Part shown: one piece after another, positions 1-6,137 of the stretch
How positions within the stretch are numbered: position 1 is the stretch's first letter
How the letters are laid out: each line of letters opens with the position of its first letter
NCBI GenBank assembly: GCA_005792865.1
Contig: SXQR01000181.1
Span: forward strand, 1 to 10,254
Length of the DNA stretch: 10,254 nucleotides
Reading direction: 5' to 3'
From: Flavobacterium sp.
GTDB taxonomy: Bacteria; Bacteroidota; Bacteroidia; Flavobacteriales; Flavobacteriaceae
Notes under the pieces: model-generated
Seen by the model: the letters and a program-made list of their open reading frames with translations, nothing else
Database searches by the model: none
What the model was told of the DNA's origin: nothing
Translations under genes and position numbers: made by a program

Positions 1-546
1 CTCAAGGACGCGGTGCGCACGGGTGTTGGCAAATCAAAGGGAAAGGAACTTGTGGTTTGCTGCATGGACTTCGCCTTCATCGGCGGGTCAATGGGCGCCG
101 TTGTAGGTGAGAAGATCGCGCGCGGCATCGACTATTCCATCAAGAACAGGATTCCGTTCATGATGATCTCCAAATCTGGGGGCGCCCGAATGATGGAGGC
201 AGCCTATTCGCTGATGCAGCTTGCCAAGACCAGCGCGAAGCTCGCGCAGTTGGCCGACGCGAAAATCCCGTACATTTCATTGTGTACCGACCCGACTACC
301 GGCGGAACAACGGCATCTTACGCGATGCTGGGTGATGTCAACATCTCCGAACCCGGAGCGCTCATCGGTTTTGCGGGGCCGCGCGTTGTCAAAGACACGA
401 CCGGAAAGGACCTTCCCGAAGGTTTCCAGACCGCCGAGTTCGTACTCGAGCATGGCTTTTTGGATTTCATCACGGCGAGGAAGGAGCTCAAGAACAAGGT
501 AAATCTTTTCCTGGACCTCATCCAGAATCAGGAAATCAGGAATTAA
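1..546 (+). CDS. accD: Acetyl-CoA carboxylase carboxyltransferase subunit beta (C-terminal part, 5' end cut by window)
   Basis: AccD pairs with AccA to form the carboxyltransferase that moves the carboxyl group from carboxybiotin on BCCP to acetyl-CoA. The product is malonyl-CoA, made in the cytoplasm for fatty-acid synthesis. The window opens in frame ([10 protein letters not shown]...) and shows 181 residues before a TAA stop. From memory the family has about 285 residues in Flavobacteria, so roughly the first 100, including the N-terminal zinc finger, lie upstream. Visible crotonase-fold carboxyltransferase motifs are FIGGSMG (residues 26-32 of the visible part), SKSGGARM (57-64), the glycine-rich [10 protein letters not shown] (97-106) and the conserved GFAGPRVV (123-130). 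The C-terminus is complete. A GTG at 13 could be mistaken for a start, but homology runs through it to the window edge. A strong hairpin terminator follows within a few bases, so accD appears to end its transcription unit. Identification is very secure. Confidence 0.97.
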   Translation, partial: LKDAVRTGVGKSKGKELVVCCMDFAFIGGSMGAVVGEKIARGIDYSIKNRIPFMMISKSGGARMMEAAYSLMQLAKTSAKLAQLADAKIPYISLCTDPTTGGTTASYAMLGDVNISEPGALIGFAGPRVVKDTTGKDLPEGFQTAEFVLEHGFLDFITARKELKNKVNLFLDLIQNQEIRN

Positions 547-570
547 GGCGCCGGAAGGCGCTTTTTTTTT
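547..570 (+). terminator. Intrinsic terminator of accD
   Basis: Directly after the accD stop codon, GCGCC (548-552) pairs with GGCGC (557-561) around a GGAA loop, followed by nine T residues (562-570). A G-T pair and the two A residues of the stop codon extend the stem into the T tract. This is a textbook rho-independent terminator for the + strand. The loop is of the GNRA class. Confidence 0.93.
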
Positions 571-630
571 GCGGTGATCAAAGGGACGGCGCAATCCAAC
601 TTTAGTGTTTGCGTGAGCGGTTGCGGCAAA

Positions 631-660
631 TATCCTTTTGTGAGGGACGAACAAAAGATA
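631..660. repeat. Imperfect inverted repeat (stem-loop) in accD-permease intergenic region
   Basis: CTTTTGT (635-641) pairs with ACAAAAG (651-657) around a 9-base loop. After one bulged C (634), TAT (631-633) pairs with ATA (658-660). No T tract follows on either strand, so it does not look like an intrinsic terminator. It lies in the 213-bp gap (547-759) between two convergent genes, where I see no coding sequence that resembles a protein. It may be part of a dispersed intergenic element, but the copy number in the genome cannot be seen from here. Confidence 0.5.
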
Positions 661-703
661 TGGCCAAAAACGCGACGGCGCCCCGCTTCCCCTAACGCCC
701 CAA

Positions 704-731
704 TTTAAAATTTATAATTTATAATTTATAA
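704..731. repeat. TTTATAA heptamer tandem array
   Basis: Three perfect head-to-tail copies of TTTATAA (711-717, 718-724, 725-731) are preceded by one copy with a single mismatch, TTTAAAA (704-710). This purely A/T block sits in an otherwise GC-rich intergenic region, about 30 bases beyond the stop codon of the - strand permease. It is too short to be a conventional satellite. It could be slippage-prone sequence, a protein-binding site, or the edge of a dispersed intergenic repeat. Confidence 0.75.
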
Positions 732-759
732 TAGAAGTAGGCGCCGGCACGCCCTAAAA

Positions 760-2010
760 CTACATTCCGGTGCGGATCGCTTCAACCGGATCGAGTCTTG
801 AAGCCGAAATCGCAGGCAGGATTCCCGAAATCAGTCCGATGGCAGCGGCGAGGCCGGTACCCAAAAGGATGTTGCCCATGCCCAGTACGAATTCGAAATC
901 GAGGGCCTTGGTAAGCACGATGGTGATGAGCCACACCAACAGGATTCCGATAATGCCGCCAATCACCGATAGGATAACGGCCTCAAACAGGAATTGGAAA
1001 AGGATGAATTTGTTTTTTGCGCCTAGGGATTTTTGGATGCCAATAAGGTTGGTGCGCTCCCGGACCGAAACAAACATGATGTTCGCGATACCGAATCCGC
1101 CCACTAAAAGCGAGAACCCCGCGATGATCCATCCCATGACATTCATTTGACCCACGATCCCGTCGATCAGGTCAGTAAACCCAGAGAGGATGTTGATGAA
1201 GAAGTTGTCGATCTCCTCGGTGCGCACACCTCGCGCGTTGCGGAGTTTTTGGGCGATGTCGCCCTTGAAAGCGTCGATGTCTATGCCTTTCTCGGGCTTG
1301 ATGATAATGACGGGGAGCATCATTTCGGTATTGTCGCCATACATGCGGCGCAGGAAATTGGAAGGCAGGAAGGCCGAAGTATCATTGCTCTCGCCGAACA
1401 TTCCCGCGCCCTGTTTCTTGGTCACGCCGATGACATTGAAACGCTGTCCGTAAACCCGGACCGTCTTGCCGATGGGGTCACTTTCTCCAAAAAGGTTCTT
1501 GGCGACCTCGAATCCCAAAACGATCACCGACGCGCCTGAATTGGATTCGGACTCATTGAAGAACCGCCCCTGTTCAAATTCAAGGGTCTGGATATCGGTG
1601 AATTCAAAAGTGACGGGAACCATGTTGACATTGTTGGCCGTCTGGTCCTCATATTTGATGTTCTCGGCCTTGGTGAAATACTGGAAGCAAAGGAATTGAG
1701 CATCGGGAAGCGACTTGCTCAGGTACTGGTATTCCTCGTAGGTGACATCGGGAAACTGCTCGGTTTTCCACTGCGGGATTTCGGATGGGCCAAAGGAAAC
1801 CCGTGTAAGGTAAATCGTATTCTTGTCGAGGCTGCTCAGGTCTTTCTTAATTTTTCGGTCAAGTGAGTCCACCGCCGCCAATACCGCGATGATAGAGAAA
1901 ATCCCGATGGTCACGCCCAAAAGTGAAAGAAGCGTGCGCAATTTATTGTTTCGCAATGCGTTTATTGCGAAACTGAAACTTTCCTTTAAAAGCCTTAAAT
2001 AAACTACCAT
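760..2010 (-). CDS. ABC transporter permease, MacB/FtsX type (orphan)
   Basis: This is an inner-membrane permease of the MacB/LolC/FtsX (type VII ABC) family, 416 residues from the chosen start. The order is: a short cytoplasmic N-terminus with the typical FAINALRNNKLRTLLSLLG entry (residues about 14-32), TM1 (about 26-48), a large periplasmic MacB_PCD domain (about 50-285), then TM2 (about 293-314), TM3 (about 341-366) and TM4 (about 380-400). The coupling segment SVRERTNLIGIQKSLGA (315-331) and the C-terminal signature PAISASRLDPVEAIR (399-413) are family hallmarks. The frame is open upstream to an ATG at 2100, but those 30 extra residues are basic, unlike the family, and lie in the AT-rich divergent promoter region. 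ATG 2010 is therefore preferred. Such permeases work with a MacB-like ATPase and often an HlyD-like adaptor, and neither is in the window. The substrate is unknown: drug or peptide export, lipoprotein handling and mechanotransmission are all possible. Confidence 0.9.
   Translation of the reverse strand: MVVYLRLLKESFSFAINALRNNKLRTLLSLLGVTIGIFSIIAVLAAVDSLDRKIKKDLSSLDKNTIYLTRVSFGPSEIPQWKTEQFPDVTYEEYQYLSKSLPDAQFLCFQYFTKAENIKYEDQTANNVNMVPVTFEFTDIQTLEFEQGRFFNESESNSGASVIVLGFEVAKNLFGESDPIGKTVRVYGQRFNVIGVTKKQGAGMFGESNDTSAFLPSNFLRRMYGDNTEMMLPVIIIKPEKGIDIDAFKGDIAQKLRNARGVRTEEIDNFFINILSGFTDLIDGIVGQMNVMGWIIAGFSLLVGGFGIANIMFVSVRERTNLIGIQKSLGAKNKFILFQFLFEAVILSVIGGIIGILLVWLITIVLTKALDFEFVLGMGNILLGTGLAAAIGLISGILPAISASRLDPVEAIRTGM
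1948..1973. repeat. Perfect 9-bp inverted repeat inside the permease start region
   Basis: GTTTCGCAA (1948-1956) is mirrored exactly by TTGCGAAAC (1965-1973) around an 8-base spacer. It lies in the first codons of the permease gene, where the protein reads SFAINALRN. It shares the TTTCGCA core with a second inverted repeat upstream of the gene. Family conservation of the protein here may explain part of the pattern, so a regulatory role is only a possibility. Confidence 0.45.
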
Positions 2011-2037
2011 GGTTACAGCTTGTAAAATTGACGTTTT

Positions 2038-2071
2038 TTTTCGCAAAAACCTAATGCCGATTATGCGAAAA
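2038..2071. promoter_or_regulatory. Inverted repeat TTTTCGCA-N18-TGCGAAAA, candidate operator
   Basis: TTTTCGCA (2038-2045) and TGCGAAAA (2064-2071) form a perfect 8-bp inverted repeat with an 18-base spacer, in the 134-bp region between the divergent permease (start 2010) and purH (start 2145). A further TTTCGC lies at 2103-2108, just upstream of the purH -7 box, and a related inverted repeat lies at 1948-1973. The arrangement fits binding sites for a dimeric regulator of the divergent promoters. No regulator can be named. Confidence 0.4.
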
Positions 2072-2118
2072 CCGCTATTTTTTAGTTTTCCAAAAAGCAT
2101 GGTTTCGCGTTAAAAAAG

Positions 2119-2126
2119 TACTTTTG
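2119..2126 (+). promoter_or_regulatory. Bacteroidetes -7 promoter box for purH
   Basis: TACTTTTG matches the Bacteroidetes housekeeping -7 consensus TAnnTTTG exactly. No convincing TTG-type -33 element is visible at the expected distance. Transcription would begin near 2131-2133, leaving a leader of only about 12-14 bases before the purH ATG at 2145. The leader is A/C-rich with no Shine-Dalgarno sequence, as is common in this phylum. Confidence 0.65.
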
Positions 2127-2144
2127 CAGCCAAACAACACACCC

Positions 2145-3671
2145 ATGGATCAATCAAAAAAAATCGGCGCGGCATTGGTATCGGTATATGCCAAGGACGG
2201 GCTGGAACCCATTGTAAAAAAACTCTATGAAGAGGGCGTAAAATTCTATTCGACAGGCGGTACGCAGGTCTTTTTGGAGTCGCTCGGCATTCCGGTCACG
2301 CCGGTGGAAGAAGTCACTTCCTATCCTTCTATCCTGGGCGGCCGCGTCAAGACCCTGCATCCCAAGGTGTTTGGCGGTATCCTGAACCGTCAGGACCACC
2401 AGGGCGACATCGCCGAGATGCAGCAATATGAAATTCCGCAAATTGACCTGGTGATCGTTGACCTCTACCCTTTTGAGGATACGGTGGCCTCGGGCGCTTC
2501 GGAAGCCGACATCATCGAGAAGATCGACATAGGCGGCATTTCACTGATCCGGGCCGCCGCAAAAAACTTCAGCGATACGCTCATCATTTCTTCCAAATCC
2601 GATTATGCGCCTTTCCTGCAGATACTGGAAAGCCAGGGCGCATCGACAACGCTTGAGCAGCGGAAAACCTTCGCCGTCCGCGCCTTTCACACGTCATCGC
2701 ATTACGACGGGGCGATATTTTCGCATTTCAACCAATCCGAAGACATCCTGAAACTCAGTGACGCGCGCGTGATGCCTTTGCGGTATGGTGAGAATCCGCA
2801 CCAAAAAGGCGCTTTCTACGGCGACTTCGACGCGATGTTCGACAAACTCCACGGCAAGGAACTTTCCTACAATAATCTGCTCGATGTGGATGCGGCGGTG
2901 AACCTGATCCTGGAATTCCGGGACGATGATGCGACCTTCGCGATCCTGAAGCACAACAATGCCTGCGGACTGGCCACGCGCGAAACCGTTCGGGAAGCTT
3001 ATTTGGCAGCGCTTGCGGGCGACCCGACATCGGCGTTTGGCGGCGTTCTCATTTCAAATAAAAATATCGACGCGGCCGCCGCCGAAGAGATCAACCAGCT
3101 GTTCTGCGAGGTCGTGATCGCTCCGGGTTTTGACCAAGCGGCCATTGAGATACTGTCGTCCAAGAAAAACAGGATCCTGCTAAAGCAGAAACTGTGGGAC
3201 ATGCCCGCGCGGCAGATCAGGACGTGCCTGAACGGCTACCTGGTGCAGGATCGCAATGACAGGACCGACGCAAAAGAGGACCTGAAGACCGTCACCGAAA
3301 CCGCTCCCACACAAGCCGAGGTGCGCGACCTGCTCTTTGCGTCGAAGATCTGCAAGAACACGAAATCCAATACGATCGTGCTGGCAAAGGACCTGACGCT
3401 GATCGCTTCGGGGACCGGGCAAACCTCTCGCGTAGATGCGCTTCGCCAGGCCATTGAAAAGGCAAATTCCTTTGGATTTTCGCTTGAGGGATCGGTGATG
3501 GCTAGCGATGCGTTTTTTCCGTTTCCGGACTGCGTCGAGATCGCGCACGGGGCCGGCGTAACCGCTGTGATTCAGCCGGGTGGATCGGTCAAGGATGCGC
3601 TTTCCATCGACTTTTGCAACAAAAATAAAGTTGCGATGGTATTTACCGGAACCCGTCATTTCAAACATTAA
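2145..3671 (+). CDS. purH: Bifunctional AICAR formyltransferase / IMP cyclohydrolase
   Basis: PurH catalyses the last two steps of de novo purine synthesis in the cytoplasm. AICAR is formylated with 10-formyl-THF to FAICAR, which is then cyclised to IMP. The protein has 508 residues, normal for Bacteroidetes. The N-terminal MGS-like cyclohydrolase domain (about 1-200) shows FYSTGGT (34-40), SYPSILGGRVKTLHP (59-73), DLYPF (106-110), KIDIGG (126-131) and RAAAKN (136-141). The C-terminal formyltransferase domain (about 205-508) shows LRYGENPHQKG (212-222), the catalytic Lys-His pair in LKHNNACG (268-275; K269, H270), DPTSAFGGV (293-301), MASDAFFPFPD (452-462) and the C-terminal TGTRHFKH. The frame could begin at a TTG at 2124, but that lies inside the -7 box and adds no family-like residues, so ATG 2145 is chosen. 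It is divergent from the permease. The gap to mreB is 54 bases without a hairpin, so read-through into the mre cluster is possible. Confidence 0.98.
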   Translation: MDQSKKIGAALVSVYAKDGLEPIVKKLYEEGVKFYSTGGTQVFLESLGIPVTPVEEVTSYPSILGGRVKTLHPKVFGGILNRQDHQGDIAEMQQYEIPQIDLVIVDLYPFEDTVASGASEADIIEKIDIGGISLIRAAAKNFSDTLIISSKSDYAPFLQILESQGASTTLEQRKTFAVRAFHTSSHYDGAIFSHFNQSEDILKLSDARVMPLRYGENPHQKGAFYGDFDAMFDKLHGKELSYNNLLDVDAAVNLILEFRDDDATFAILKHNNACGLATRETVREAYLAALAGDPTSAFGGVLISNKNIDAAAAEEINQLFCEVVIAPGFDQAAIEILSSKKNRILLKQKLWDMPARQIRTCLNGYLVQDRNDRTDAKEDLKTVTETAPTQAEVRDLLFASKICKNTKSNTIVLAKDLTLIASGTGQTSRVDALRQAIEKANSFGFSLEGSVMASDAFFPFPDCVEIAHGAGVTAVIQPGGSVKDALSIDFCNKNKVAMVFTGTRHFKH

Positions 3672-3677
3672 TTTACT

Positions 3678-3685
3678 TAACTTTG
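3678..3685 (+). promoter_or_regulatory. Bacteroidetes -7 promoter box for the mreB-rodA cluster
   Basis: TAACTTTG is an exact match to the TAnnTTTG -7 consensus and starts seven bases after the purH stop. The predicted start of transcription is near 3691, giving an AT-rich leader of about 35 bases before the mreB ATG at 3726. No clear -33 TTG is seen, because the upstream bases are the constrained 3' end of purH. This is the likely main promoter of the rod-shape genes. Confidence 0.65.
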
Positions 3686-3725
3686 TGCGTTAAATTTTCT
3701 TTAATATCTAAACCCCAAACCTGCT

Positions 3726-4754
3726 ATGGGATTCTTTGATTTCATGACCGAGGATATTGCGATTGACCTCGGCACGGCCAATACGCTGATTATCCACAAC
3801 GACAAGGTGGTTATCGACAGCCCTTCCATAGTGGCTCGTGACCGCGTATCTGGTAAAATCACCGCAGTGGGCAAGGAAGCGAACCTGATGCAGGGAAAAA
3901 CCCATGAGAACATCAAGACCATCAGGCCGCTCAAGGATGGGGTCATCGCCGATTTCGACGCATCCGAAAAGATGATCAACATGTTCATCAAGAGCATTCC
4001 CGCACTCAAGAAGCGGATGTTCACGCCTGCGCTGCGCATGGTGGTCTGCATTCCGTCGGGGATCACGGAGGTGGAGATGCGCGCGGTGAAGGAATCTTGC
4101 GAGCGCGTCAACGGCAAGGAGGTTTACCTGATCCATGAACCGATGGCAGCCGCGATCGGGATCGGGATCGACATCATGCAGCCAAAAGGGAACATGATCG
4201 TGGATATTGGCGGGGGAACCACCGAGATCGCGGTCATCGCACTGGGCGGAATTGTCTGCGACAAATCGGTCAAGATCGCCGGGGACGTTTTCACCAATGA
4301 CATTGTTTACTACATGCGGACGCAGCACAACCTCTTCGTGGGGGAAAGCACGGCCGAAAAGATAAAGATCACCATCGGCGCAGCCACCGAAGACCTCGAC
4401 ACGCCGCCGGAAGACATGAGCGTCCAGGGACGTGACCTGCTCACGGGTAAACCCAAACAGGTGGAGGTATCGTTCAGGGAAATCGCCAAGGCGCTCGACA
4501 AATCGATCCAGCGCATTGAAGACGCGATCATGGAAACGCTTTCACAGACGCCGCCCGAACTCGCCGCCGATATTTACAACACCGGTATTTACCTGGCCGG
4601 AGGCGGATCCATGCTGCGCGGCCTGGACAAACGCATCTCGCAAAAGACCGACCTTCCGGTTTATATTGCGGAAGATCCCCTTCGCGCGGTGGTCCGGGGA
4701 ACCGGCATGGCACTTAAAAACATCCCGAAGTTCAGGAGCATCCTGATAAAATAA
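3726..4754 (+). CDS. mreB: Rod shape-determining actin homologue MreB
   Basis: MreB is a bacterial actin that polymerises with ATP into membrane-bound antiparallel filaments and directs the elongasome (MreC, MreD, RodA, PBP2). The protein has 342 residues, the usual MreB length. Actin-fold motifs are phosphate-1 IDLGTANTLI (13-22), the catalytic-region IHEPMAAAIG (136-145), phosphate-2 VDIGGGTTEIAVI (159-171) and the adenosine motif GIYLAGGGSMLRGLD (287-301). The N-terminus MGFFDFM is hydrophobic and could help membrane attachment. One change stands out: the segment that reads GDxxDxAI in E. coli and B. subtilis MreB is GDVFTNDI here (186-193). It is the first gene of the cluster and has its own promoter. 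Its stop is 56 bases before mreC, with no hairpin in the gap, so the two are probably co-transcribed. Start and identity are secure. Confidence 0.98.
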   Translation: MGFFDFMTEDIAIDLGTANTLIIHNDKVVIDSPSIVARDRVSGKITAVGKEANLMQGKTHENIKTIRPLKDGVIADFDASEKMINMFIKSIPALKKRMFTPALRMVVCIPSGITEVEMRAVKESCERVNGKEVYLIHEPMAAAIGIGIDIMQPKGNMIVDIGGGTTEIAVIALGGIVCDKSVKIAGDVFTNDIVYYMRTQHNLFVGESTAEKIKITIGAATEDLDTPPEDMSVQGRDLLTGKPKQVEVSFREIAKALDKSIQRIEDAIMETLSQTPPELAADIYNTGIYLAGGGSMLRGLDKRISQKTDLPVYIAEDPLRAVVRGTGMALKNIPKFRSILIK

Positions 4755-4810
4755 TTAAGGCAACCCGTCAGGGAATTGGATTTTAGGATTGGAACATACC
4801 CGAAAGGCAG

Positions 4811-5638
4811 ATGCAGCAAATTTTTAATTTCATCTTTAAAAACAGTACCAAGCTACTGTTTTTGCTGCTTTTAGGTATTTCGTTGACGCTTACGGTCCAA
4901 TCGCATTCCTATCACCGGAGCAAGGTGATTTCATCGGCAAATTTCCTCACCGGCGGGGTTTATGAACAGGTCAATTCGGTGAGCGAATACCTGCATCTCA
5001 AGGAACAGAACGAGGAACTGGCCAAAGAAAATGCGCGCCTCAAGGGACTTCTTTTCAATGTTTCCGACTCGATTGCCGTCAAGATGTACGACACCATCCG
5101 CGGCGTGCGCAAGACCGACCTGATCGTCTCCAAGGTCATCCATAATTCCTATAACGTTTTTGAAAATTACCTGACGCTCAACAGCGGCGCGATAGACGGC
5201 GTGCGTCCGGACATGGGTGTGGTGAACTCCTCCGGGATCATCGGGATCGTGGACAAGGTATCCAAGAATTACGCGACCGTAATCTCGATCCTCAACACCA
5301 AGTCGCAGATCAACGCCAAGATCAAGAAATCCAACCACTTTGGCTCCCTGATCTGGAACGGAAAGAGCACTGGCTTCGTGCAGCTCATCGATGTTCCCAG
5401 GCTGGCCTCGGTCAGGAAGGGCGATACCATCGTGACCGGCGGGCAATCGGTGATCTTCCCGGAGAATATCGGCATCGGAACCATCGACAAAATTTACATC
5501 GACAACGAGACCAACTATTATACGATCAACGTCAAGCTCTTTAATGACATGACCAACCTGGGCCATGTTTACATCATCAAGAGCAAGGACCGCGAGGAAA
5601 TCATTAACCTGGAAACGGCGACCAAAGGCGATGAATAG
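4811..5638 (+). CDS. mreC: Rod shape-determining protein MreC
   Basis: MreC is a bitopic inner-membrane protein whose periplasmic part assembles along the elongasome and activates PBP2-RodA. The 275-residue protein has a short cytoplasmic N-terminus and one TM helix (about 13-30). A predicted coiled coil follows (about 53-84, rich in Glu, Lys and Leu, with KEQNEELAKENARLKG at 64-79), then the two-lobed beta domain (about 105-258). The family features VVNSSGIIGIVDKV (137-150) and TGGQSVIFPENIGIGTI (209-225) are clear. The ATG at 4811 is preceded by GAAAGG at 4802-4807, which resembles a weak Shine-Dalgarno site but is close to the start. The last eight bases overlap mreD, so the two are probably translationally coupled. 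Similarity to other phyla is low except at the motifs, which is normal for MreC. Confidence 0.95.
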   Translation: MQQIFNFIFKNSTKLLFLLLLGISLTLTVQSHSYHRSKVISSANFLTGGVYEQVNSVSEYLHLKEQNEELAKENARLKGLLFNVSDSIAVKMYDTIRGVRKTDLIVSKVIHNSYNVFENYLTLNSGAIDGVRPDMGVVNSSGIIGIVDKVSKNYATVISILNTKSQINAKIKKSNHFGSLIWNGKSTGFVQLIDVPRLASVRKGDTIVTGGQSVIFPENIGIGTIDKIYIDNETNYYTINVKLFNDMTNLGHVYIIKSKDREEIINLETATKGDE

Positions 5639-6137
5639 CACCATTTTATTCAATATTGCGCGTTTCATACTGCTTTTGGCGGCACAGGTTGTGATTTTCA
5701 ACAATTTCAACATCATGGGCTTTATCAACCCGTTCCCCTACATCCTTTTCCTGATCCTGTATCCGGTTGACGGGAACAAGGCGGGACTGATGGCCGCGGG
5801 TTTTGCGATGGGCCTCATCATGGACATGTTCGCGAATTCGGGGGGCGTCCATGCCGCATCGTGCCTCGTATTGGCGTATGCCAGGCCGGCCATCTTCAAG
5901 TTTTCTTTCGGGCTCAGCTATGAATACCAGACCATCCGGATCAACGATGTGCTCACGCCTGAACGGTTTTCCTTCATACTGATCTCGGTGGTGATCCACC
6001 ATTTCACCCTTTTTGTGCTCGAGGTGTTCAGGCTCAGCAACCTGTGGGATATTTTGCTGCGGACGATCCTCAGTACGGTCTTCACGATCATCCTTTGCAT
6101 TGTGCTGATTTACCTGTTTAAGCCCTCGCGGAGATGA
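5631..6137 (+). CDS. mreD: Rod shape-determining membrane protein MreD
   Basis: MreD is a small polytopic inner-membrane protein of the elongasome. It has 168 residues, the usual size for MreD, with about five hydrophobic segments: roughly 7-25, 36-48, 52-68 with 74-90, 114-134 and 142-163. Support is strong from position (between mreC and PBP2) and from family-like features: NPFPYILFLILYP (33-45), GLIMDMF in the second membrane region (61-67) and a basic C-terminus. The frame is open upstream, but ATG 5631 gives a hydrophobic N-terminus of the expected kind and overlaps the mreC stop by eight bases. The gene ends in ATGA, sharing bases with the start of mrdA. Primary sequence in this family is poorly conserved, so the name rests on context plus topology. 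Confidence 0.93.
   Translation: MNSTILFNIARFILLLAAQVVIFNNFNIMGFINPFPYILFLILYPVDGNKAGLMAAGFAMGLIMDMFANSGGVHAASCLVLAYARPAIFKFSFGLSYEYQTIRINDVLTPERFSFILISVVIHHFTLFVLEVFRLSNLWDILLRTILSTVFTIILCIVLIYLFKPSRR

Noticed and set aside
732..759. Possible terminator hairpin downstream of the permease (GGCGCCGGCACGCC region)
   Set aside because: The stem is short and bulged and no T run follows on the - strand. It does not meet the standard for an intrinsic terminator.
2011..2060. Possible -7 promoter box for the permease on the - strand (TAGGTTTT)
   Set aside because: The last base does not match TAnnTTTG and no TTG is found at the right distance upstream, so I do not call a permease promoter.
2011..2100. 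30-residue N-terminal extension of the permease from ATG 2100
   Set aside because: The extension lies in the AT-rich divergent promoter region and contains the inverted repeat. Family members start close to the KESFSFAINALR segment, which fits ATG 2010.
3708..4328. Open frame (206 codons) on the - strand opposite mreB
   Set aside because: It is the shadow of mreB codons, would overlap the mre promoter region and has no recognisable domain.
4775..4793. Direct repeat ATTGGA and a TAGGATTG promoter-like box before mreC
   Set aside because: The box has a mismatch, the TTG upstream is much too close, and 6-base repeats at this distance are expected by chance.
4931..5728. Long open frame (265 codons) on the - strand opposite mreC
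   Set aside because: It is antisense to mreC, crosses the mreC/mreD junction and has low-information composition (many Asp, Val, His and Gly). No family resemblance.
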